A stretch of DNA of 17,015 nucleotides. Source: Pelagibacteraceae bacterium AG-339-N18 (GTDB lineage Bacteria; Pseudomonadota; Alphaproteobacteria; Pelagibacterales; Pelagibacteraceae). The notes below the pieces were generated by a model that saw only the letters and a program-made list of their open reading frames with translations, had not been told where the DNA came from and made no database searches. The stretch is taken from assembly GCA_003282055.1 (NCBI GenBank), contig QCAD01000014.1, positions 1 through 17,015 of the forward strand, in the 5' to 3' direction. A program made the position numbers and the translations under genes. The number at the start of each line of letters is the position of its first letter. Position 1 is the stretch's first letter. Below are positions 1 through 6,389 of the stretch, one piece after another.

Positions 1-804
1 CAACGAACTCTTATTGTTTTTGGTGGTCCCCTTGCAAATTTTATATTAGCTTTGGTAATTTTTTTTTCAATTTATACTTTTATCGGAAAAGATTTTACAC
101 CTGCTGTCATAAATGAGGTTCAAAAAGATAGTCCTGCCATGATAGGAGGATTAAAACAAAATGATATAATTTTAGAAATAGATGATAACAAAGTTGAAAG
201 TATAATGGACGTTTCTAAATTTATTACAATGTCTACTGACGAGATAATAGATTTTAAGGTAAAACGCTCTTATGATGAATTGATATTAAAGATAAAACCC
301 AACATAGTCTTAGGTGAAGATAATTTAGGGAATAAACTTAATAAACGAATAGTTGGTATAAAATTAAGAGCCTATAATAATGAGATTAATCATGTCAAAT
401 TAGGTCCAGCAAAAGCAATATACCATGCTGCTCATGAAGTTTATTATGTGGGTATATCCTCATTAAAATATATTGGTGCAATGATTTTTGGCGAAGCAGA
501 TACCTCACAACTGGGAGGACCAATAAGAATAGCTAAAATATCAGGCCAAGTTGCAGAATTTGGAATTTTAGCTTTTATAAGTATGATGGCATATATTTCT
601 ATAAGTCTAGGTTTGGTAAATTTATTTCCAATTCCAATGCTTGATGGAGGGCATTTGATGTTTTATGCATTTGAGAAGGTTCTTGGTCGTCCATTATCAC
701 AAAAAACTCAAGAAGGTTTTTTTCGAATCGGACTATTTTTATTGTTATCTTTGATGTTCTTTACTACTTTTAATGACCTCAAAGACTTAGGTTTGTTTAG
801 TTAA
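1..804 (+). CDS. rseP: RseP-type site-2 zinc metalloprotease, C-terminal part (5' end outside window)
   Basis: An intramembrane protease that in model bacteria makes the second cut in an anti-sigma factor, releasing an envelope-stress sigma factor. The reading frame is open from base 1 and starts with QRTLIVFGGPLANFILAL, the family's conserved GPLANF helix, so the HExxH zinc motif lies upstream of the window. A single PDZ domain follows (visible residues about 35-85, beginning at PAVINEVQKDSPA). The third zinc-site motif, NLFPIPMLDGGH, is at visible residues 207-218, and the protein ends in a hydrophobic helix with FRIGLFLLL and FNDL, as in E. coli RseP. Only 267 residues are visible of a family usually 350-450 long. 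An internal ATG at 52 is not the true start. The gene next door is HU rather than the usual bamA. The family call is firm; the substrate is unknown. Confidence 0.93.
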   Translation, partial: QRTLIVFGGPLANFILALVIFFSIYTFIGKDFTPAVINEVQKDSPAMIGGLKQNDIILEIDDNKVESIMDVSKFITMSTDEIIDFKVKRSYDELILKIKPNIVLGEDNLGNKLNKRIVGIKLRAYNNEINHVKLGPAKAIYHAAHEVYYVGISSLKYIGAMIFGEADTSQLGGPIRIAKISGQVAEFGILAFISMMAYISISLGLVNLFPIPMLDGGHLMFYAFEKVLGRPLSQKTQEGFFRIGLFLLLSLMFFTTFNDLKDLGLFS

Positions 805-852
805 TAATTCGAGAAAAGAATAAAAAAACTAGTAAAATCAACATTTTTATAT

Positions 853-866
853 CACAATATATTGTG
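853..866. promoter_or_regulatory. 14-bp perfect palindrome upstream of the HU gene
   Basis: CACAATATATTGTG is a perfect inverted repeat in the 150-base spacer before the HU gene. A TATACT hexamer at 882-887 could be the -10 box of the HU promoter, which would put the palindrome over the -35 area, where a repressor could act. In DNA this AT-rich, palindromes of this size also occur by chance, so this is only a candidate operator. Confidence 0.25.
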
Positions 867-954
867 TATAACTTTTTAAGATATACTAAAAAAAGTCTTG
901 ATTTATCAACACTTTTGACAACAATGAAAATAACCTTACAAAACCGGAGCTAAA

Positions 955-1230
955 ATGAATAAAAAACAACTAATAGTCAAACTTTCAGGGGCATTAAACC
1001 TTAGTAAGGCAGATGCCGAAAGAACTTTTGATACAATTACCAACACAATTCTAGATGCTTTAAAAGGTGATGATTCAGTGAAAATCGCTGGTTTTGGCAC
1101 TTATAAAGTAGCAAAAAGAAAAGCTAGAGTTGGAAGAAATCCAAGAACTGGGGAGCAAATTCAAATTGCCGCGTCTCAGAAAGTAAAATTCCTACCTGCT
1201 AAAGCTTTAAAAGAAGTATTTAATAAATAA
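955..1230 (+). CDS. hupB: DNA-binding protein HU
   Basis: A histone-like nucleoid protein of 91 residues, the usual HU length. It should dimerise, bend DNA and compact the chromosome. It begins MNKKQLIVKLSGALNLSKADA (helical dimerisation part). The family's core signature lies around residues 46-65 (GFGTYKVAKRKARVGRNPRTG), and the RxGRNPxTG arm carries the proline that intercalates into DNA. The C-terminus, KFLPAKALKEVFNK, is standard. The start is supported by GGAG at 946-949, five bases before the ATG. It lies alone between rseP and amtB, with a long hairpin after its stop. HU and IHF are related; the single-gene HU pattern and lack of IHF-specific features favour HU. The symbol is by analogy. 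Confidence 0.96.
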   Translation: MNKKQLIVKLSGALNLSKADAERTFDTITNTILDALKGDDSVKIAGFGTYKVAKRKARVGRNPRTGEQIQIAASQKVKFLPAKALKEVFNK

Positions 1231-1235
1231 GTATT

Positions 1236-1275
1236 TACAAACAGCCTTAACAAATTCGCGTTAGGGCTGTTTGTA
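1236..1275 (+). terminator. Long hairpin after the HU gene
   Basis: A 16-bp stem pairs 1236-1251 (TACAAACAGCCTTAAC) with 1260-1275, with one G-T pair and an eight-base loop. It starts five bases after the HU stop, so it probably ends or protects the HU transcript. There is no clean run of T after the stem. A second small dyad, ATATGC at 1275-1280 with GCATAT at 1288-1293, follows at once. Confidence 0.7.
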
Positions 1276-1337
1276 TATGCAAATTCTGCATATCAAATTT
1301 ACACAATCAGCGTTAGATATTCATATTCATTAAAATA

Positions 1338-1365
1338 AAAGTACCTTTTAACAGAAGGGGTCTTT
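1338..1365 (+). promoter_or_regulatory. Hairpin covering the amtB ribosome-binding site
   Basis: AAGGGG at 1355-1360 is the amtB Shine-Dalgarno sequence, five bases before the ATG at 1366. It can pair with ACCTTTT at 1343-1349 across a five-base loop (1350-1354). After a one-base bulge at 1342, the stem continues as AAAG (1338-1341) with CTTT (1362-1365). That makes 11 pairs, two of them G-U, ending right against the start codon. The pairing is visible in the sequence; a role in controlling translation is inference. Confidence 0.4.
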
Positions 1366-2667
1366 ATGACAAAATTAATAAATAAAATAAGTGTCCCGCT
1401 TGTAAGTTCAATTTTACTATTGAGCATGAGTGGTACAGCTATGGCAGAAACAACTGTTTCTGCGGAAATAGGTTTTATATTTAATACCTTGCTTTTTTTA
1501 ATGTGTGGATTTCTAGTCTTCTTTATGGCTTGTGGATTTGCAATGTTAGAATCAGGTATGGTTACATCAAAAAGTGTATCCGTTATCTGTGCAAAAAATA
1601 TAGGTTTAATATCAATTGCTGGAATAATGTTTTGGATGGTAGGTTACAATCTTGCTTATGGAATACCTGAAGGAGGATATATTGGTAACTTTGTTCCATG
1701 GTCAGATGCTAGTGCAGTTGATACAGGATATGCAGATGGATCAGACTGGTATTTCCAGATGGTATTTTGTGCAACAACAGTGTCTATTGTATCAGGAACT
1801 TTGGCTGAAAGAATTAAGTTATGGCCATTCTTTTTGTTTGCAGCAATTTTATCAGGAATTATTTATCCAATCGTAATGGGTTGGCAGTGGGGTGGAGGCT
1901 GGTTAGCTTCCGCTGGATTCTCAGACTTTGCGGGATCAACACTTGTTCACTCAACTGGTGGAGCAGCAGCTCTAGCAGGTGCGATGATGTTGGGCCCAAG
2001 ACTTGGTAGATTTACAAAGTCAGGTCAACCAGCACCGCTAAAACCTTTTGCTGCATCTTCAATTCCATTAGTAACTGTAGGAGTATTTATTCTATGGTTA
2101 GGTTGGTTTGGATTTAATGGTGGTTCTCAATTAGCTATAGGTACAGCTGATGATGCAATCGCTGTATCATCTATATTTTTAAATACTTTCTTAGCAGGAG
2201 CTGGTGGTGTAATGGCTGCAGCAACTGTCACAAGATTGAATTTTGGAAAAACAGATGTTGTCCAAATGTTAAACGGATGTATCGGTGGATTAGTTGCAAT
2301 TACTGCAGAACCATTGATGCCGTCACCATTGGCAGCAATTTTAATTGGTGCAGTTGGTGGTGTAATCGTTGTTTATGGTACTAAACTTCTATTCTCATTA
2401 AAAATTGATGACGTTGTAGGAGCAATACCTGCTCACTTGTTTGCGGGTATTTGGGGTACATTAGCTGTGCCGATTACAAATCCAGATACTTCATTTGGAA
2501 CTCAATTATTAGGCGTGATTTCAATTAACGTTTTCGTTTTTGTAGTAGCTTTAATCGTTTGGAGCATTATGAAAGCAACCATAGGTATCAGACTAAGTAA
2601 AGAAGCTGAAACTAAAGGTACTGACGTTACTGAAACAGGAGTGATTGCGTACGCAATTCGCGACTAG
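1366..2667 (+). CDS. amtB: Ammonium transporter, Amt family
   Basis: An inner-membrane ammonium channel/transporter of 433 residues. The N-terminus (MTKLINKISVPLVSSILLLSMSG, then TAMA) looks like a signal peptide cut before ETTVSAE, as in E. coli AmtB. About eleven hydrophobic segments follow. The signature around residues 187-205 (DFAGSTLVHSTGGAAALAGA) contains H195, and the second pore histidine is H357 in AHLFAGIWGT; together they are the conserved twin-histidine pair. A strong ribosome-binding site, AAGGGG, precedes the ATG but can be folded into a hairpin. There is no glnK next to it, which fits the known absence of PII proteins in SAR11, so the usual GlnK block of the pore is probably missing. 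Transcription ends at two hairpins downstream. Confidence 0.97.
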   Translation: MTKLINKISVPLVSSILLLSMSGTAMAETTVSAEIGFIFNTLLFLMCGFLVFFMACGFAMLESGMVTSKSVSVICAKNIGLISIAGIMFWMVGYNLAYGIPEGGYIGNFVPWSDASAVDTGYADGSDWYFQMVFCATTVSIVSGTLAERIKLWPFFLFAAILSGIIYPIVMGWQWGGGWLASAGFSDFAGSTLVHSTGGAAALAGAMMLGPRLGRFTKSGQPAPLKPFAASSIPLVTVGVFILWLGWFGFNGGSQLAIGTADDAIAVSSIFLNTFLAGAGGVMAAATVTRLNFGKTDVVQMLNGCIGGLVAITAEPLMPSPLAAILIGAVGGVIVVYGTKLLFSLKIDDVVGAIPAHLFAGIWGTLAVPITNPDTSFGTQLLGVISINVFVFVVALIVWSIMKATIGIRLSKEAETKGTDVTETGVIAYAIRD

Positions 2668-2678
2668 TTGTTAAATAA

Positions 2679-2707
2679 CAAAGGGATCCTCACAGAGGAT
2701 CCCTTTG
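2679..2707 (+). terminator. First hairpin downstream of amtB
   Basis: CAAAGGGATCCT (2679-2690) and its exact complement at 2696-2707 form a 12-bp stem with a five-base loop, beginning 11 bases after the amtB stop. No T run follows, so it may protect the 3' end of the mRNA rather than terminate on its own. Confidence 0.6.
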
Positions 2708-2731
2708 ACTCTCTCTTAGTTAGTTAAATAT

Positions 2732-2760
2732 AAAAAGCCCCTCCCTCAAGGGGCTTTTTT
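2732..2760. terminator. Bidirectional rho-independent terminator between amtB and bcp
   Basis: AAAAAGCCCCT (2732-2742) pairs with AGGGGCTTTTT (2749-2759) across a six-base loop. On the plus strand the stem runs into six T (2755-2760), closing amtB. Read on the minus strand it also ends in a T run, serving the converging bcp gene, whose stop codon (2759-2761) overlaps the stem's edge. Confidence 0.9.
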
Positions 2761-3229
2761 AACTTTCGGCCGTTTTTTTAAGTGTTTTCAAGACTTCTTT
2801 GGCGTGGTCTTTAACTTTGACATTATCCCAAATTTTTAGAATTCTTCCTTTTTTATCAATTAAAAAGGTTGATCTGATTACTCCCATAAATTCTCGGCCC
2901 ATGAACTTTTTTTTACCCCACACTTTATATCTTTTTAAAACTTTTTTATCTAAGTCAGATAAAAGATTAATTCTTAATTTATATTTTTTTTTGAATTTAT
3001 TATGGCTTTCAATACTATCTTTTGAAATACCATAAACTTCGCAATTAAGCTTCCTAAATTGTGGAAGCAATTTATTAAAATCATTCGTTTCCAATGTACA
3101 GCCAGGTGTATCATTTTTAGGATAAAAATATATTATAACAAAACTTCCAATAGAATTTTTTAGTGAATATTCTGCATTACTTGTTGAGGGTAACTTTATA
3201 GCTGGAGCTTTAATATTTTTTCTAAGCAT
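2759..3229 (-). CDS. bcp: Thioredoxin-dependent thiol peroxidase (Bcp/PrxQ family)
   Basis: A 156-residue peroxiredoxin that should reduce hydrogen peroxide or organic peroxides in the cytoplasm. The order is typical: a short strand region with APAIKLPS, then VIIYFYPKNDTPGCTLET, in which C44 is the peroxidatic cysteine within TPGCT, and a conserved arginine in GVIRSTFLID. The length matches Bcp. In E. coli Bcp a second cysteine sits five residues after the first; here that position (49) is asparagine. The only other cysteine is C63 (KLNCEVYG), so the enzyme is either 1-Cys or uses C63 in an atypical way. Its start overlaps the end of the upstream glycosyltransferase-like gene by eight bases, so the two are probably co-transcribed. 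Confidence 0.93.
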   Translation of the reverse strand: MLRKNIKAPAIKLPSTSNAEYSLKNSIGSFVIIYFYPKNDTPGCTLETNDFNKLLPQFRKLNCEVYGISKDSIESHNKFKKKYKLRINLLSDLDKKVLKRYKVWGKKKFMGREFMGVIRSTFLIDKKGRILKIWDNVKVKDHAKEVLKTLKKTAES

Positions 3230-4199
3230 TTAATTTATTGTCATCCCATATTTTTTTATAATCAATAAAAGGAGATAAGCCATAACTTGAGTTGATATTT
3301 GTCATATGTAAAGACAAACTTTTTAAAGGAGATATACAAGTTTCTATCTGGTAAATCTTATTTAAATACTTCTCAAATGGATCGTGTCTATCAGTACAAT
3401 TTTGATTAAAATTTTCCCAATATTTATTAATTAATTTTTTTGTAGTTAAAAAAGTACATAAAGTTTTATCTATTGTTCTCCAATGTCTATGACTACCAAT
3501 AAAAATATTAGTATTTTCATGGTTCATATAATTATATGGATAATCAGAAGGACACATAAATATATCATGATTAAGTTGAGATGAAATCCGCTCAAACGTT
3601 AGTATCATTTCCTTCAACATGGTTTCACTGTGTATATAATCATCTTCTGCAAAAAAAATTAAGTCATCCCCGTTATCCCTGCCATACTCAAAACTTTGGA
3701 GGAGACTTGCTAAATTTGAAAAAGTTTGATTAGATTTTTGTTTTTTAATAATAGACTCATATCTACCATGATTTAATGAAACTATTTTTATATTTTCATT
3801 TTTAATAAGATTTTTTATTTTATTTAAATTTTCTATTTTAGAGTTGTCATCGATAATAACTGTATTGATATTAAGTTTTGATAATTCATTTTGACAATGA
3901 TTTATCGATTTTATTAAAGAATTGACCGATCTTATCGAATATTCTATTTTGGGTTCTTCAAACAATCTTTTTTTATTTTGATCCCAAATCTCTATATCTG
4001 TGTTCATCCTAACAACAATTAGTATTGATTTAACTTTTCTTGTTATCTCCACGTTACCTAATGGTAAAATTATTGATTTTTCATTAAATTTAGTCAGATT
4101 ATCATTCAATTTTTTATCTAAGCTTGGAGAGAAAAATCTGTTTTGATCAATTATCTCAAAGCCAAGTAGTTTAGCTAATTTGATGAAAATTTTTTTCAT
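3222..4199 (-). CDS. Glycosyltransferase-like protein, function unassigned
   Basis: A 325-residue soluble protein that I cannot assign to a named enzyme. Two stretches look like the nucleotide-sugar and metal sites of a GT-A fold: NTVIIDDNS (about 112-120) at the end of a beta strand, and LIFFAEDDYIH (about 180-190), which resembles the DxD motif. The last third has several histidines and aromatic residues (IGSHRHWRTID, about 234-244). No signal peptide or membrane helix is evident, although the first 15 residues (MKKIFIKLAKLLGFE) could be an amphipathic helix. The gene overlaps bcp by eight bases and diverges from the rhodanese gene across 38 bases. It may add a sugar to a surface polymer, but this is inference. 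No Shine-Dalgarno sequence is obvious. Confidence 0.6.
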   Translation of the reverse strand: MKKIFIKLAKLLGFEIIDQNRFFSPSLDKKLNDNLTKFNEKSIILPLGNVEITRKVKSILIVVRMNTDIEIWDQNKKRLFEEPKIEYSIRSVNSLIKSINHCQNELSKLNINTVIIDDNSKIENLNKIKNLIKNENIKIVSLNHGRYESIIKKQKSNQTFSNLASLLQSFEYGRDNGDDLIFFAEDDYIHSETMLKEMILTFERISSQLNHDIFMCPSDYPYNYMNHENTNIFIGSHRHWRTIDKTLCTFLTTKKLINKYWENFNQNCTDRHDPFEKYLNKIYQIETCISPLKSLSLHMTNINSSYGLSPFIDYKKIWDDNKLNA

Positions 4200-4237
4200 A
4201 TGTTTTATAAATTTATGTTATAAATGTTTACAATATT

Positions 4238-4621
4238 ATGCCTATTAAATCATCTCAAACTCTTGTAGCAGAAGCGTTAGAAAAAATAAAAACAATATCA
4301 CCAGATGAAGCGCACAAAAAATTTAGTGAAAAAAAATGTAATTTAATAGACATAAGGGACATTAGAGAGTTAGAAAAACAAGGAAGAGTTGAGGGAGCAA
4401 ATCATATTCCTAGGGGTATGCTTGAATTTTGGTTAGATCCAGAGAGTGCGTATTTTAAAGATGGAAAACTTGATTTAAATAAAGAGATGGTGTTATTTTG
4501 TGCTGGAGGTTTAAGATCTGCATTAGCAGCAAAAACTTTAGAAGATATGGGATTTGAAAATGTATCTCACGTTGATGGAGGTTTTGGATTATTAAAACAA
4601 AGTAAGTTCAAAATTACTTAA
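4238..4621 (+). CDS. Single-domain rhodanese-like sulfurtransferase
   Basis: A 127-residue protein made of one rhodanese domain, probably cytoplasmic, that would carry a persulfide on its active cysteine. The hallmarks are NLIDIRD (35-41), the GANHIPRGML segment (53-62), and the active-site loop CAGGLRS, with C88 as nucleophile and R93 completing the loop. The C-terminal strand (NVSHVDGGFG) also matches the family. A short helix (residues 1-20) precedes the domain. There is no recognisable ribosome-binding site; the ATG at 4238 is the only good start, and the mRNA may be nearly leaderless. Its stop overlaps the stop of the converging minus-strand gene by four bases. The sulfur donor and acceptor cannot be read from the sequence. 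Confidence 0.92.
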   Translation: MPIKSSQTLVAEALEKIKTISPDEAHKKFSEKKCNLIDIRDIRELEKQGRVEGANHIPRGMLEFWLDPESAYFKDGKLDLNKEMVLFCAGGLRSALAAKTLEDMGFENVSHVDGGFGLLKQSKFKIT

Positions 4622-5196
4622 TTATTCAACTCATCTAAAGCATATTCAAGCCTATCTTGCCCCCAGAATAATTTATTATTTACCACAAAAGTTGGTGCAC
4701 CAAATATATCATTTTGAAAAGCTAGATTTGTTAAATTTTTAAGCTTATCTTTAATTTTTTGATCTTTGATACCGATTTCAAAATCATTAGGTTTAATCTC
4801 ACACTTTAATAAAATGTTTTTGATATTTTCCTCTTTTGAAATATCTTTATTATTTTTCCAATAAGCCTCAAAACAAACATCGAAAAATTTATCTTTTTTT
4901 TTATTGTCTATCGCAAGATATCCCCTCATAAGATATAATGAATTAATTGGGAATTTATCATTCCAAATGAAATTGATTTTATTTTTTTTTGCAATTAATT
5001 TACAATCATTTTTCATATTTTTCATTTTTCTTTCATTAAAAGCAGGTGCTGTAATGCCACCTAAATTGTGTAATCCACCAAGAAGAATTGCCTTATGGTT
5101 AAATTTTTCTCTAATATTCAATTTAATAATTGTTTTATGAGCTAAATATGAGTAAGGACTTATAAAATCGAAATAGAAGTCTATTTTTTTAGTCAT
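4618..5196 (-). CDS. 2-hydroxychromene-2-carboxylate isomerase-like protein (DsbA/GST-kappa fold)
   Basis: A 192-residue thioredoxin-fold protein. DFYFDFISPYSYLAHK (6-21) is the family's N-terminal signature, with S13 in place of a catalytic cysteine; in the naphthalene-pathway isomerase NahD this serine helps bind glutathione. The C-terminal signature FGAPTFVVNNKLFWGQDRLE (165-184) contains the cis-proline P168 and the glutathione-binding region. A helical insert lies between. The length matches the family. Aromatic degradation genes are absent nearby, so the true substrate is probably not a chromene; a general glutathione-dependent isomerase or transferase is as likely. Its start overlaps the end of the upstream ABA4-like gene by eight bases, suggesting a two-gene operon. 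Confidence 0.88.
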   Translation of the reverse strand: MTKKIDFYFDFISPYSYLAHKTIIKLNIREKFNHKAILLGGLHNLGGITAPAFNERKMKNMKNDCKLIAKKNKINFIWNDKFPINSLYLMRGYLAIDNKKKDKFFDVCFEAYWKNNKDISKEENIKNILLKCEIKPNDFEIGIKDQKIKDKLKNLTNLAFQNDIFGAPTFVVNNKLFWGQDRLEYALDELNN

Positions 5197-5662
5197 ACAA
5201 ACCTATATTTTTGGCATAGAAAATTCTTATTAACCAATAAACAAATAAACCTAAAGGCCCAATCAGGTAAGTAATTAATAGAGGTACAAATACTAAAAAT
5301 TTATTAATAAAAAATTTTTGAGAGTCTTTTACTATCCATCCACCTGTAAATAGATTGATGGAAATAAAATGTATCCAAAACATTATTAAAAAACTCTTAT
5401 TAGAAAATAATTCTGATAGGTCACTAATACCCATATAAAGATTAAAATTACCAACAAAATCAAAAGAATTTAGATAAGATTTATATAGTATGAAAACATA
5501 TCCACCACTAAGAAGGAAAAATGGAAATATGGAAGTCACAAAATATCTAGAAAAACGAGATTTGGGAAAAAAAATTAAAACTAACCAAAAAGGCAGGACA
5601 CCAATATTCACCCAATAATAGAGTATTTCTATTGTGAAATAATTATAAATTTGTTCGATCAT
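5189..5662 (-). CDS. ABA4-like (DUF4281) integral membrane protein
   Basis: A 157-residue protein with four hydrophobic segments (about 12-32, 43-61, 90-108, 122-147). The signature is in the second half: LFSNKSFLIMFWIHF (85-99), then NLFTGGWIVKD (103-113), then PLLITYLIGPLGLFVYW (127-143). These match the pattern I know from the DUF4281/ABA4-like family, whose plant member ABA4 is required for neoxanthin formation. The bacterial role is unknown. I chose the ATG at 5660-5662: the frame stays open back to 5800, but that would place 46 extra residues inside the opposite-strand recX gene, and the family starts near this methionine. It overlaps the isomerase-like gene by eight bases. Family assignment is from memory of the motif pattern. 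Confidence 0.78.
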   Translation of the reverse strand: MIEQIYNYFTIEILYYWVNIGVLPFWLVLIFFPKSRFSRYFVTSIFPFFLLSGGYVFILYKSYLNSFDFVGNFNLYMGISDLSELFSNKSFLIMFWIHFISINLFTGGWIVKDSQKFFINKFLVFVPLLITYLIGPLGLFVYWLIRIFYAKNIGLYD

Positions 5663-5690
5663 TTTAAAATATATTATATTAAATCTGACT

Positions 5691-6254
5691 ATGATTCCTA
5701 TAAGAAATAGAAAAAAAACACTCAAAGTTACTGTAGAAGAGATGAGAAATTTTGCTTTTGCGTATGTAGAAAAATATGCGCCCTCTAAACAACAACTCAA
5801 AATTTATTTACTCAAAAAATACTTAAAAATTTCTGTTCCAAATGTGAAAAAACAGGATGTGAATAATTTGATTGATATTGTTCTTTCAGATTTAGAAAAA
5901 AATAAATTTATAAATGATCAGTTTTATTCTGATAGCAAAGCAAAAAGTATGATTCAAAGAGGTAATTCGATAAATAAAATCAGAAATTATTTATTAGGGA
6001 AAGGAATCAATAATCAATATATAAAAGAAACTTTAGAAAAAATTCAGGACAATAATTCCGACCAAGACTTTTATTCAGCAATTAAAATATGCAAGAAAAA
6101 AAGGATAGGCCCTGCAAGAGTAGAGGATAATAGGTCTTTATTTTATAAAAAAGATATATCTTTACTTGCAAGAAATGGATTTGACTTTGAAACTTCAAAA
6201 AAGGTGATGGAAATTGAAAAGGATGATTATCTTAGAATAATTAAATTACTTTAA
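5691..6254 (+). CDS. recX: Regulatory protein RecX
   Basis: A small, basic, all-helical protein of 187 residues that inhibits RecA filaments. The family's three-helix repeats can be followed: FAYVEKYAPSKQQLKIYLLKKY (about 24-45), the LSDLEKNKFINDQFYSDSKAKSMIQRG segment (about 70-96, not one block here) with the typical KFINDxxYSxxxA pattern, then INKIRNYLLGKGI (about 98-110). A final repeat has FYKKDISLLARNGFDFETSKKVM. Length and order fit alphaproteobacterial RecX. No recA is within the window. It starts 28 bases from the divergent ABA4-like gene. Its last nine bases overlap the end of the converging 47-residue peptide gene. The first 17 residues are very basic, and the ATG at 5742 is a weaker alternative start. 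Confidence 0.86.
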   Translation: MIPIRNRKKTLKVTVEEMRNFAFAYVEKYAPSKQQLKIYLLKKYLKISVPNVKKQDVNNLIDIVLSDLEKNKFINDQFYSDSKAKSMIQRGNSINKIRNYLLGKGINNQYIKETLEKIQDNNSDQDFYSAIKICKKKRIGPARVEDNRSLFYKKDISLLARNGFDFETSKKVMEIEKDDYLRIIKLL

Positions 6255-6389
6255 TTTATTTTTTTTCTTTTCATTTAGTAACTGTTCTATCTTATTTTTG
6301 ATATAGTTTTTTACAAAAACAAAAACTAATAAACCAAAAATTGAAACAGAAACTATAATAATTAGAATAATTCTTAATTGATCATCCAT
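6246..6389 (-). CDS. 47-residue single-helix membrane peptide
   Basis: A short gene below usual length limits. The protein starts MDDQLRIILIIIVSVSIFGL, runs through one hydrophobic helix (about residues 6-26) and ends in a lysine-rich tail (VKNYIKNKIEQLL, then a run of K and N). The expected topology is N-out, tail-in by the positive-inside rule. Its ATG shares one base with the stop of the upstream cysQ-like gene (TAATG), the arrangement seen in translationally coupled genes, which is the main reason to believe it. The stop lies nine bases inside the 3' end of recX on the other strand. I do not recognise a family. It could be a small subunit or regulator of another membrane protein; no function is assigned. 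Confidence 0.62.
   Translation of the reverse strand: MDDQLRIILIIIVSVSIFGLLVFVFVKNYIKNKIEQLLNEKKKNKLK

Noticed and set aside
915..920. TTGACA before the HU gene as a -35 box
   Set aside because: The matching -10 position falls at 938-943 (acaaaa) next to the ribosome-binding site; no usable -10 hexamer is there.
1652..2009. Alternative plus-strand frames inside amtB
   Set aside because: They lie wholly within the AmtB coding region, which shows all family motifs in its own frame.
5663..5800. N-terminal extension of the ABA4-like protein by 46 residues (ATG at 5798-5800)
   Set aside because: It lies entirely opposite the start of recX and the divergent spacer, and the DUF4281 pattern begins near the methionine at 5662.
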